A program made the translations under genes and the position numbers. The notes below the pieces were generated by a model, which was given only the letters and a program-made list of their open reading frames with translations, was not told the DNA's origin and did no database searches. Below, piece by piece: positions 25,967-35,400 of a stretch of DNA of 64,000 nucleotides. The DNA lies in the NCBI RefSeq assembly GCF_900608595.1, contig NZ_UWYY01000018.1, forward strand, positions 62,001-126,000, given 5' to 3'. This stretch comes from Promicromonospora panici. Lineage in GTDB: Bacteria; Actinomycetota; Actinomycetes; Actinomycetales; Cellulomonadaceae. Within the stretch, counting starts at the first letter, position 1. The number at the start of each line of letters is the position of its first letter.

Positions 25967-26011
25967 ACGGCGGGGAGCTGCCCCGTCCGACACCTACGAA
26001 GGAAACCTCTG

Positions 26012-26977
26012 ATGACTGCCATCGAGGCGCCCGCCACGGCGGGCGCGCCGCCCGGCGTCGGCCGGGCGCCGGCCGCACGGCGGCGCCGCCGCGGGCCGGC
26101 CGCGTCCCAGTGGGCCGCCGTCGGCTTCGCCGCGCCGCTGCTCGTGTACCTGATCCTCTTCTACGCCTATCCGCTCGCGCGGAACATCGACCTCAGCGTC
26201 CACGACTACACGATCCGTGCGTTCGTCCAGGGCAACGCCGAGTTCGTCGGGTTCGAGAAGTACGTCGAGGTGTTCACCTCCTCGACGTTCCCGACCGCGC
26301 TGTGGAACACGGCGGTCTTCACCGTCGTCTCCATCGTGTTCCAGTACGCGATAGGCCTGGCGCTCGCGGTGTTCTTCCGGTCCGGGTTCCAGCTGTCCGG
26401 CGTGCTGCGCGCGATGTTCCTCGTGCCGTGGCTGCTGCCGCTGATCGTCTCGGCGTCGACGTGGGCGTGGATGCTGAACAGCGACAACGGCATAGTGAAC
26501 TCGGTGCTGGCGGCGTTCGGCGCGGAGCAGATCAACTGGCTCACCTCCCCGGACACGGCGCTGGTGTCGGTGATCATCGCCAACATCTGGCTCGGCATCC
26601 CGTTCAACCTCGTGATCCTGTATTCCGGCCTGCAGAACATCCCGGGGGAGGTGTACGAGGCCGCGTCGCTGGACGGCGCCGGCCCCTGGAAGCAGTTCTG
26701 GAGCATCACGTTCCCGTTGCTGCGCCCGGTCTCGGCGATCACGATCCTGCTGGGCCTGATCTACACGCTCAAGGTCGTCGACGTCATCTGGATCATGACC
26801 ACGGGCGGGCCGGGCGACGCGTCGACCACGTTCGCCATCTGGTCCTACCGGGAGGCGTTCGGCACCGGTCAGCCGGACTTCTCGCCCGCCGCCGCGGTGG
26901 GCAACCTGCTGATCCTCATCGCGCTCGTCTTCGGGTTCCTGCACCTGCAGCTCCAGCGCCGTCAGGAGGACTCATGA
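26012..26977 (+). CDS. ABC sugar importer permease (MalF-like)
   Basis: A 321-residue membrane protein with about six hydrophobic segments after an Arg-rich cytosolic N-terminus. The EAA loop reads EVYEAASLDGAGPWKQFWSI, the contact for the ATPase. The start ATG follows GAAGGAAAC. Its stop overlaps the ATG of the second permease, so the two subunits are coupled. Confidence 0.92.
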   Translation: MTAIEAPATAGAPPGVGRAPAARRRRRGPAASQWAAVGFAAPLLVYLILFYAYPLARNIDLSVHDYTIRAFVQGNAEFVGFEKYVEVFTSSTFPTALWNTAVFTVVSIVFQYAIGLALAVFFRSGFQLSGVLRAMFLVPWLLPLIVSASTWAWMLNSDNGIVNSVLAAFGAEQINWLTSPDTALVSVIIANIWLGIPFNLVILYSGLQNIPGEVYEAASLDGAGPWKQFWSITFPLLRPVSAITILLGLIYTLKVVDVIWIMTTGGPGDASTTFAIWSYREAFGTGQPDFSPAAAVGNLLILIALVFGFLHLQLQRRQEDS

Positions 26978-27840
26978 CCAGCCTCACGACCAGCCCTCGT
27001 CCGATGCGACGAGCAGGGGGAGGGCTACAGCGAAAGCCCTGGTGGAAGACCGCCCTCGGCGTCGTCTTCACCGTGCTCATGCTGTTCCCCGTCTACTGGA
27101 TGGTGAACGTCTCGCTGACGCGGACCAGCGACCTGCGGGCCGACCCGCCGCACTGGTTCCCCTGGGACCCGACGTTCGAGGGCTACACGGCGGTGTTCGG
27201 CCAGCAGCTCCCGGCCCTCGGGACCAGCCTGCTGGTCGGGCTCGGCTGCGTGGTGCTCACCGTCGCGATCGCCGCCCCGGCGGGGTACGCGCTCGCGCTG
27301 CTGAACCTGCGCGGCGGACGCACGCTGAACTTCCTGCTGCTGGTCGCGCAGATGATCCCCGCCGTCGTCATGGCGATGGGCTTCTACGCGGTCTACAACA
27401 GCCTCGGCCTGCTCAACACGGTCGGCGGCCTGATCGTCGCGGACTCGACCGTCGCGGTGCCGTTCGGCGTCCTGCTGTACACGGCGTTCATGTCGGGCAT
27501 CCCGCGCGAGCTGCTGCAGGCGGCGCGGGTCGACGGCGCGGGGCCCTGGCGCACCTTCCGCTCCATAGTGCTGCCGGTGAGCCGCAACTCGACGCTCACC
27601 GTCGCGCTGTTCGCGTTCCTGTGGGCGTGGTCGGACTTCATCTTCGCCTCGACCCTGAACCGCAACGGCGAGCTCATCCCGATCACCCTCGGCATCTACA
27701 ACTACATCGGCAACAACACGACGCAGTGGAACGCCATCATGGCGACCGCCGTGGTCGCGTCCGTGCCGGCGACGATCCTGCTCGTCGTGGCGCAGCGCTA
27801 CGTGGCGGCGGGTGTCACGGCCGGCGCGGTCAAGGACTGA
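26974..27840 (+). CDS. ABC sugar importer permease (MalG-like)
   Basis: A 288-residue partner permease. The EAA loop is ELLQAARVDGAGPWRTFRSI. ATGA overlap with the first permease; CAGGAGG serves as RBS. No ATP-binding subunit follows, so the importer probably uses a shared MsmK/MsiK-type ATPase encoded elsewhere, as many actinobacterial CUT1 systems do. Confidence 0.92.
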   Translation: MTSLTTSPRPMRRAGGGLQRKPWWKTALGVVFTVLMLFPVYWMVNVSLTRTSDLRADPPHWFPWDPTFEGYTAVFGQQLPALGTSLLVGLGCVVLTVAIAAPAGYALALLNLRGGRTLNFLLLVAQMIPAVVMAMGFYAVYNSLGLLNTVGGLIVADSTVAVPFGVLLYTAFMSGIPRELLQAARVDGAGPWRTFRSIVLPVSRNSTLTVALFAFLWAWSDFIFASTLNRNGELIPITLGIYNYIGNNTTQWNAIMATAVVASVPATILLVVAQRYVAAGVTAGAVKD

Positions 27841-27924
27841 CCGGCGTCGGCACCCGGAAGACCGCGCGAGACCGCGCGAGAGACCCACCGCCCGCGAGAC
27901 CACACCCGAGAGACAAAGGGACCC

Positions 27925-30006
27925 GTGACACAGCATTTCTCGACGCGCACCGCCGCGTCCCAGCACCGGGAGGCCCAGGCACGCCCGGTCGACCCGGTCG
28001 GCCCGCGCCGCGGGCTCGGCGTCGGTGAGCTGGTCCTGGACGGCGGCTTCTGGGGCGCGCTCCAGGAGACGAACGCGCGCGCCACGCTGCGGCACTGCCT
28101 CGACTGGATGGAGCAGCTCGGCTGGCTGGGCAACTTCGACCGCGTCGCCGAGGGCGCCACGGGCGGGGAGCGGCCGGGCTGGCAGTTCTCCGACTCCGAG
28201 GTGTACAAGCTGCTCGAGGCGCTGGCCTGGGAGCACGGCCGCACGGGTGACCCGGCGGTCGAGGCGCTGCTGAACAAGGTCGTCGACCGGGTGGCGGCGG
28301 CGCAGGACGAGGACGGCTACCTGAACACGTGCTTCGGGCACGCCGGCCAGGCCGGCCGGTACACCGACCTCTCGACCGGCCACGAGCTGTACTGCACCGG
28401 ACACCTGCTGCAGGCGGCGGTGGCCCGCGTGCGGACCCTCGGGCACGCGGTGGGTCGCGCGGCGGGCGAGGACCGGCTGGTCGAGGTCGCGCGCCGCGCC
28501 GCCGACCACGTGTGCCGCGAGTTCGGCGCCGATGGCCGGGGCAGTGACGGCCGGGACGGCATCTGCGGACACCCCGAGATCGAGCTCGGCCTGGCCGAGC
28601 TCGGCCGCGCGCTCGGCGAACCCCGCTACACCGAGCAGGCCCGGCTCTTCGTCGAGCGCCGCGGGCACGGCACCCTCGCGCCGATCGCGCTGCTCAGCCC
28701 CGCCTACTTCCAGGACGACGTGCCGGTGCGCGACGCCGACGTCTGGCGTGGCCACGCGGTACGCGCCCTGTACCTCGCGGCCGGGGCCGTCGACGTCGCC
28801 GTGGACACGCACGACGACGACCTGCGCGCCGCCGTCGAACGGCAGTGGACGCGCACCGTGGAGCGGCGCACCTACCTCACGGGCGGCATGGGCTCGCGGC
28901 ACCAGGACGAGGGCTTCGGCGACGACTGGGAGCTGCCGCCCGACCGCGCGTACTGCGAGACGTGCGCGGGCGTCGCCTCGGTCATGGTCTCCTGGCGCCT
29001 GCTGCTGGCCACGGGCGAGGTACGTTACGCCGACCTGATCGAGCGCACCCTCTACAACGTCGTGGCGACCTCGCCCCGCGCGGACGGGCGCGCGTTCTTC
29101 TACGCCAACCCGCTGCAGCAGCGCGAGCCCGGCGCGGACGTGCGGCCGGACGCCGTCAACCCCCGCGCCGAGGGCGGCGTCCGGGCGCCGTGGTTCGACG
29201 TGTCGTGCTGCCCCACCAACGTGGCGCGCACGCTCGCGTCGTGGCAGACGTACGCGGCGTTCGTCGAGGAGGCGCCTGGCGGTTCTTCCGGCGGCGGTTC
29301 CTCGGACGGTGGAGTCGTCGTGTCCCTGGCCCAGTACGCCGCGGGCGACCTGCGGCTGTCGGTCGACGCCCGCGACCCCGGGCAGGCCGGCGGCGAGCTC
29401 GCCCTGCGGGTGACCACCGAGTACCCGCACGACGGCCGCATCCGCGTCGAGGTCACGGCCGTCCCCGAGCGGCCGGTCACCTTGCGGCTGCGCGTACCGC
29501 ACTGGGCGGACGGCGCCACGCTCACCGGCCCCGACGGCTCCACCGCCGCCGTCGGCCCGGGGTGGGCCGACGCCGGCACGGCGCAAGCCACCCTGGTGCT
29601 CGGCGACGTGGTGACGCTCGACCTACCTGTGGCCCCCCGCCTGACCTGGCCCGATCCCCGGGTCGACGCCGTGCGGGGAACCGTCGCGGTCGAGCGCGGG
29701 CCGCTCGTGCTCGCGCTCGAGTCGGCGGACCTGCCCGACGGCGTGCTGCTCGACCAGGTACGGCTCGACCCGGCGGTCGCGCCTTGTGCGCAGGGTGACG
29801 GCGCCGTCGTCCGCGCGCGTGCCGCCGCGCTGCCGGGGGCCGGTGCGGGGACGCCGCCGTTCGCCTCCGAGAGCGCCGCTGACGCCGACGACGGCGGGCC
29901 GGCCCTGCTGGACCTGCCGCTCGTGCCCTACCACCGCTGGGCCGAGCGCGGCCCGTCGACGATGCGCGTGTTCATCCCCACGACCCCCTCCGAGGAGACC
30001 CGATGA
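27925..30006 (+). CDS. Glycoside hydrolase family 127, probable beta-L-arabinofuranosidase
   Basis: A 693-residue cytosolic enzyme of the (alpha/alpha)6 barrel GH127 type. Its zinc-cysteine centre is intact: Glu345 and Cys347 in YCETCAG, and Cys428-Cys429 in SCCPTN, matching Glu338, Cys340, Cys417 and Cys418 of the characterised HypBA1, in which the first Cys of the CC pair is the nucleophile. It would split beta-linked L-arabinofuranosides as found in plant hydroxyproline-rich glycoproteins. The GTG start has AAAGGG upstream. It overlaps the GH31 gene as ATGA. A Gly/Ser-rich insert follows the CC motif. Confidence 0.93.
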   Translation: MTQHFSTRTAASQHREAQARPVDPVGPRRGLGVGELVLDGGFWGALQETNARATLRHCLDWMEQLGWLGNFDRVAEGATGGERPGWQFSDSEVYKLLEALAWEHGRTGDPAVEALLNKVVDRVAAAQDEDGYLNTCFGHAGQAGRYTDLSTGHELYCTGHLLQAAVARVRTLGHAVGRAAGEDRLVEVARRAADHVCREFGADGRGSDGRDGICGHPEIELGLAELGRALGEPRYTEQARLFVERRGHGTLAPIALLSPAYFQDDVPVRDADVWRGHAVRALYLAAGAVDVAVDTHDDDLRAAVERQWTRTVERRTYLTGGMGSRHQDEGFGDDWELPPDRAYCETCAGVASVMVSWRLLLATGEVRYADLIERTLYNVVATSPRADGRAFFYANPLQQREPGADVRPDAVNPRAEGGVRAPWFDVSCCPTNVARTLASWQTYAAFVEEAPGGSSGGGSSDGGVVVSLAQYAAGDLRLSVDARDPGQAGGELALRVTTEYPHDGRIRVEVTAVPERPVTLRLRVPHWADGATLTGPDGSTAAVGPGWADAGTAQATLVLGDVVTLDLPVAPRLTWPDPRVDAVRGTVAVERGPLVLALESADLPDGVLLDQVRLDPAVAPCAQGDGAVVRARAAALPGAGAGTPPFASESAADADDGGPALLDLPLVPYHRWAERGPSTMRVFIPTTPSEETR

Positions 30007-32072
30007 CGACCGATCTGCCCGTCCGCGCCGACGCCGCCCGCCTGATCTGGCGGGGTGGCGGCGAGACCCTCGTCGTCGAGCCGTGGGGCCGGGACAGCGT
30101 CCGGGTGCGCGCGACGCTCCTGGGCGACGTCGCGGACACCGACTGGGCGCTGCTGCCCCCGGACCCCGAGGCGCACGCCGAGGCCCGTGCCGAGGTCCGC
30201 GAGGACGGCGCGACACTCGTCAACGGCGCGATCCGGGTGGAGCTCACCACGACCGAGTTCCACGGCGAGCTGGCCTTCTACGACGCCGACGGCCGGCTCC
30301 TGCTGCGTGAGATCGACCGCGGCGGCTCGCTCCAGCTGCGCGCCCGGAACTTCCGCCCGCGGCTCGGCGACGACAGCCACATGCTCACCGCGTCGTTCGA
30401 GTCCGACCCCGACGAGAAGCTGTACGGGATGGGGCAGTACCAGCAGCACGTGCTGGACCTCAAGGGCTCCACGTTCGAGCTGGCGCACCGCAACTCCCAG
30501 GCGAGCGTGCCGTTCGTGCTCTCCAGCGGCGGGTACGGGTTCCTGTGGCACGACCCGGCGATCGGGCGCGCGACGTTCGCGCGCAACCGCACCGAGTGGC
30601 ACGCGGAGTCCACCAGGCAGCTCGACTACTGGGTGACCGCCGGACGCACGCCGGCGCAGATCTCCCGCGCCTACGCCGACGCGACCGGGCACGCCCCGAT
30701 GATGCCCGAGCGGGGGCTCGGGTTCTGGCAGTGCAAGCTGCGGTACTGGAACCAGGAGCAGCTGCTGGAGGTCGCGCGCGAGCACCGCCGTCGTGGCCTG
30801 CCGCTGGACGTCATCGTCGCGGACTTCTTCCACTGGCCAAAGATGGGCGACTACCGGTTCGAGGACGAGTTCTGGCCGGACCCGGCGGCGATGGTCGACG
30901 AGCTGCGGGAGCTCGGCGCCGAGCTCATGGTCTCCGTCTGGCCGCAGGTCTCGCTCGACTCGGAGAACAACTCGTACCTGCGGCGGAACAACCTGCTGGT
31001 GCGCGCCGACCGCGGGCTCGACGTCCACATGTCGTTCGAGGGGCCGAGCAGATTCCTCGACGTGACCAACCCCGAGACCCGGCGCTGGCTCTGGGAGACC
31101 TGCCGGCGCAACTACGGCGCGCACGGCATCCGCACGTTCTGGCTGGACGAGGCCGAGCCCGAGTACGGGGTCTACGACTACGACGCGTTCCGCTACCACC
31201 TCGGCCCGGCGCTACGGGTGGGCAACGTGTACCCGCAGGCGTTCGCGCGCGCCTTCTACGAGGGGCAGCGCGCCGACGGCGAGACTGAGGTCGTCAACCT
31301 GGTGCGCTGCGCCTGGGCCGGCAGCCAGCGCTACGGAGCCCTCGTCTGGTCGGGCGACATCTCCTCGACGTTCGAGGACCTGGCGCGGCAGGTCACCGCG
31401 GGCATCCACATGGGCGTCGCCGGGATTCCGTGGTTCACCACCGACATCGGCGGGTTCCACCGGGGCGACGTCACCGACCCGGCGTTCCACGAGCTCCTCG
31501 TGCGCTGGTTCCAGCTCGGCGCGTTCAGCCCCGTCATGCGGCTGCACGGCGACCGGCTGCCGCGCGAGGACGTCGTCGCGGCGGACGGCTCTCGGCGCCT
31601 GGAGTCGGGCGGCCCCAACGAGCTGTGGAGCTTCGGCGAGGAGGTCTACGGCGTGCTGGAACGCTACGTCCACCTCCGCGAGACCCTGCGCGACTACGTC
31701 CGCGACGCCATGCGCGCCGCGCACACCGACGGCCAGCCGGTGATGCGGGGCCTGTTCCACGACTTCCCCGAGGACTCCCGGGCGTGGGACGTGGACGACC
31801 AGTTCCTGCTCGGCCCGGACATCCTGGTCGCGCCGGTCCTGGTGGCCGGTGCGCGTGAACGCGACGTCTACCTGCCCGCGGGTTCGCGCTGGACCGACGC
31901 CGCCACCGGTCGGGTGCACGACGGCGGCGTGACGGTGCGCGCGGACGCCCCGCTCGACGTCGTGCCCGTGTTCCTGCGCGACGGCGCGCTGCCGGAGGTC
32001 GTCGGTCGCACGACGGGTCGGGTGGCGCCGGGCGCGCCCGTGGCCGGGCCAAGCACGGCGGGGGCTGCCTAG
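30003..32072 (+). CDS. Glycoside hydrolase family 31 (alpha-xylosidase/alpha-glucosidase type)
   Basis: A 689-residue GH31 enzyme. An N-terminal beta-sandwich precedes the barrel; the nucleophile is Asp382 in FWLDEAEPE and the acid/base Asp452 in WSGDISSTF, with FTTDIGGF and RLHGDRLPR nearby. WLDEAEPE rather than WxDMNE points to the alpha-xylosidase-like or alpha-galactosidase-like subgroups; substrate choice is open. No signal peptide, so cytosolic. Translationally coupled to GH127. The gene ends in an Ala/Gly/Pro-rich tail. Confidence 0.92.
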   Translation: MTTDLPVRADAARLIWRGGGETLVVEPWGRDSVRVRATLLGDVADTDWALLPPDPEAHAEARAEVREDGATLVNGAIRVELTTTEFHGELAFYDADGRLLLREIDRGGSLQLRARNFRPRLGDDSHMLTASFESDPDEKLYGMGQYQQHVLDLKGSTFELAHRNSQASVPFVLSSGGYGFLWHDPAIGRATFARNRTEWHAESTRQLDYWVTAGRTPAQISRAYADATGHAPMMPERGLGFWQCKLRYWNQEQLLEVAREHRRRGLPLDVIVADFFHWPKMGDYRFEDEFWPDPAAMVDELRELGAELMVSVWPQVSLDSENNSYLRRNNLLVRADRGLDVHMSFEGPSRFLDVTNPETRRWLWETCRRNYGAHGIRTFWLDEAEPEYGVYDYDAFRYHLGPALRVGNVYPQAFARAFYEGQRADGETEVVNLVRCAWAGSQRYGALVWSGDISSTFEDLARQVTAGIHMGVAGIPWFTTDIGGFHRGDVTDPAFHELLVRWFQLGAFSPVMRLHGDRLPREDVVAADGSRRLESGGPNELWSFGEEVYGVLERYVHLRETLRDYVRDAMRAAHTDGQPVMRGLFHDFPEDSRAWDVDDQFLLGPDILVAPVLVAGARERDVYLPAGSRWTDAATGRVHDGGVTVRADAPLDVVPVFLRDGALPEVVGRTTGRVAPGAPVAGPSTAGAA

Positions 32073-32168
32073 GTGCGCCCGGTGTGCGAACTGCCGACCT
32101 CGGCGGAGACCCGCAGCGGCCTGCCGACCACGGGGCCCAGCGTCCGGGGCGCCGTCCGGCTGGGCGTC

Positions 32169-32184
32169 GTCGAACCGGTTCGAC
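32169..32184. promoter_or_regulatory. LacI no. 2 operator, site C (GTCGAACCGGTTCGAC)
   Basis: A perfect 16-bp palindrome sharing the 12-bp core of sites A and B, 255 bp upstream of the 1347-residue hydrolase. It ties that gene to the LacI no. 2 regulon. Confidence 0.75.
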
Positions 32185-32248
32185 TGCGTGGGTTACCAAC
32201 TCGTGGGCCGTCCGCTGCGCCTTCGTGGCCTGAGTTCGGCCACATGCA

Positions 32249-32304
32249 CTGCGTCAGATCTGACTTCGGTCCTTCGAACTGCGCCAGATCTGACTTCGGT
32301 CCTT
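32249..32304 (+). repeat. Two 26-bp direct repeats, 30-bp spacing
   Basis: The units 32249-32274 and 32279-32304 differ at one base. Each contains a YCAGATCTGA palindrome followed by CTTCGGTCCTT. The copies are almost three helical turns apart, which would suit cooperative binding of an activator or repressor. Confidence 0.7.
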
Positions 32305-32310
32305 TGCTTT

Positions 32311-32357
32311 GAGATCGGTCAATCAAACGACCGATCTCAAGGCAACCGACCGATCTC
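32311..32357. repeat. GAGATCGGTC inverted repeat plus extra half-site
   Basis: GAGATCGGTC (32311-32320) and GACCGATCTC (32329-32338) are separated by 8 nt; a third copy lies at 32348-32357. The same 10-mer forms the core of the 2801-2838 palindrome 30 kb away. Confidence 0.7.
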
Positions 32358-32438
32358 GACGGTGCAGGCCGAGCACCCGAGCCGCATCCCGTCCCCTGAA
32401 CCTCGTTCCACCCACGATGAGAAGGAAGGCACTCAACG

Positions 32439-35400
32439 ATGAGCACGACACCTTCATGGCACAGCGGTTCGCGTAGCGAACCAGCACCGCTCAGCAGACC
32501 CGCCTGGCGCAGATCGCGGCGCACCGCCGTCGCGGCGCTCGCGGCTCTGGCGCTTGCCGGCAGCACGGCCGGTGCGGCACTGGCGGCCCCGGCCGCCGTA
32601 ACCGCCAGCATCACGGCGGGCGCCGGCACCGCGGCCACGAGCACCGCAACCGCCACAACCCCTACCGCCACAACCACGGCAGCACAAGAGCTGCCCGCAC
32701 CCGACCTGCACTACACGATGGACGACGTCACGGGCGCCGTCGTGCCCGACTCCTCAGGGAACGGCCTCGACGGCGCGATCTCCGGCGCCACCGGCGTGGT
32801 CGGCGCCGAGGGCGGCGGCAGCGCGCTCGACCTGCCCGGCGGATCGGGCGGCGGTTACGTGACGATCCCGCGCGGTGCGCTCGAGGGTGCGACGGACCTG
32901 ACCGTCTCGGCGCGCGCCCAGTGGGGCGGAACGGGCGGGGCGTGGCAGCGGTTCTTCGACCTCGGCACCAACACGACGCGCTACCTGTTCACGACGCCGT
33001 CGAACGGCGACGGGCGGCTCCGCGCCGCGATCACTACCAACGGCGGTGGCTCCGCCGAGGCGCAGGTGACAGGCTACGGCCCGCTCAAAGCCGGCGACTG
33101 GGTCACCCTGACCACCTCGCTCGACACCGCGGCGGACCGGGTCACGACCTATCTGGACGGCGTCGCCGTCGGATCGGCGACTACGACCATCTCGGCGGGG
33201 GAGCTCCTCACCGCAACCGCGCCGTCGGCGGGCTACCTCGGCAAGTCGTTCTGGCCGGACCCGCTGCTCGACGGCGCGATCGACGACTTCCGTATCTACC
33301 GCGGCGCGCTGGACGCCGGGCAGATAGCGGAGCTGGTGGGGGAGACTCCCGACATGGTGGAACTGACCGAGAACACCTTCGAGGTGCGCACGACGGTCGC
33401 CGCGGCGCCCGAGCTGCCCGTGGCGGTGCGGGCCTCCTTCACCGACGGGTACGACCGCGACGTGCCGGTGACCTGGGACGACGTCGACCCGGCGCGGTAC
33501 GCGCAGCCGGGCGAGTTCACAGTCGACGGCGACGCGGCCGGGACGCCGGTGACCGCAACCGTCACCGTGCACCGGGGCGAGCTGCGCGTGGACCTCGGAT
33601 CGGCGACCGGGCCGTTCCACGGCGGAGCGTCCGGCACGCTGTACGGGCTGTACGGCGACGGGCTCCCGAGCGACAACCTCATCGAGGGCATGGGCATCCG
33701 GACCGTCTCGACCAAGGCGCAGGACGGGCCGCAGCACCCTGGCGCCGACGCGCTCGAGGTCGTCCGGCCGCTCGCCGACGCGACCGACGGTGACGTCTAC
33801 ATCTACATGACCGACATCCACCGTGGCTTCCCGTACGAGTGGCCCGGCGACACCCCGCAGGAGAAGCTCGACACCTTCGTCGAGAAGATCGCGACCCAGG
33901 TCGACCAGGTGCTGGAGCTGCCGGAGGAGTACCAGGACAACGTGGTCTTCGTGCCGTTCAACGAGCCCGAGGGCAACATGTTCGGCACGGGCCAGTGGAG
34001 CTACAACAGGGTGAGCTGGCTGAACGACCCGACCGACTACTTCGCCGCCTGGGACCGGGTCCACGCGGTCATCAAGGAGCGGATGCCGCAGGCGCGCATC
34101 GCGGGCCCGAACACCAGCATCCTGTACGGCCAGGTGAAGGGCTACCTCGAGCACACCGTCGAGGCCGGGACCGTCCCGGACGTCATCACGTGGCACGAGC
34201 TGTCCCACCCGGAGAAGATCCGGGAGTCGGTGGCGACCTACCGCGGCTGGGAGGCCGAGGTCTTCGCGGGCACGGCGCACGAGGGCACCGAGCTGCCGAT
34301 CAACATCAACGAGTACGCGTTCAACTACCACACCTCGGTGCCCGGCCAGATGATCCAGTGGATCTCGGCCATCGAGGACTCCAAGGTCGACGCCGACATC
34401 GCGTACTGGAACATCGACGGCAACCTGTCCGACTCCGCCGTCCAGTCCGACCGCGGCAACGGGCAGTGGTGGCTGTTCAACGCCTACGCCCAGATGACCG
34501 GGGACACCGTCGAGGTCACGCCGCCGTTCCCGGGCCAGAACTACACGCTGCAGGGCGTGTCGACCCTGGACACGGACCGCGCGATGTCGCGCACCATCGT
34601 CGGCGGGGCCGACGGCGCCGCGCCCGTCGAGCTGGTGAACGTCCCCGAGGCCGTGTTCGGCGACGACGTGCGCGTCACGGTGCGCGAGATCCCGTGGACC
34701 GGCCAGCTCGGCGACTCGGCCCAGCCGCGTCACCTGGCTGAGCTGACACTGCCCGTCACCGACGGGAAGGTGGCGCTGGAGTTCGACGGCGGCGCCACGC
34801 TGCCGCTGCTGCGGGAGTCGTCGGCGTACGAGATCGTCGTGACGCCCGCGGGCGTCGGCGAGTCCACGAGCACGGCGCCGACTTCGTGGGAGGCCAGCTA
34901 CGAGGCCGAGGACGCCACCTACACCGGGTCGGGCTACTCGAAGAACGGCCCGGAGGGCTCGCCGTCCGACGTCGCGAAGTTCTACACCTCCGGCGGGTAC
35001 GACGTCGGCGGGCTGCGTACCGGGTCGGACGGCGTCCTGGACTTCGAGGTCACGGTGCCCGAGGACGGCACGTACGACCTGTCGGTCTTCGCCAACAGCC
35101 TCAACACCTTCGACAGGGTGGCGGAGCAGGGCCCGACCAACGTGTTCGTGCGGGTCGACGGCGCCGCCGAGCAGGAGCTCCACCTGCCGCTCGCCTACAA
35201 GTGGGTGGTCTGGGACCACGCCGACACGACCGTCGACCTCACGGCGGGCACGCACACCATCTCGCTCGCGGCGCGGAGCCTCGACGGGACCGGCACGACC
35301 AAGGGCGACGCGATCCTCGACCGCATCACCCTGGCCCTGCCGAGCCCCGACGCCGGCCGCTCGGTGTACGAGGCGGAGCTCGCGACGCTCGACGGCGGAC

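Larger units (their letters stand above)
32073..32438. other. 366-bp regulatory intergenic region
   Basis: No convincing gene is present. The region contains a perfect LacI-type palindrome (32169-32184), two 26-bp direct repeats with a BglII-like palindrome inside, an inverted repeat built on GAGATCGGTC, and an extra half-site. It separates GH31 from the 1347-residue hydrolase, which therefore probably has its own promoter. Confidence 0.8.
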
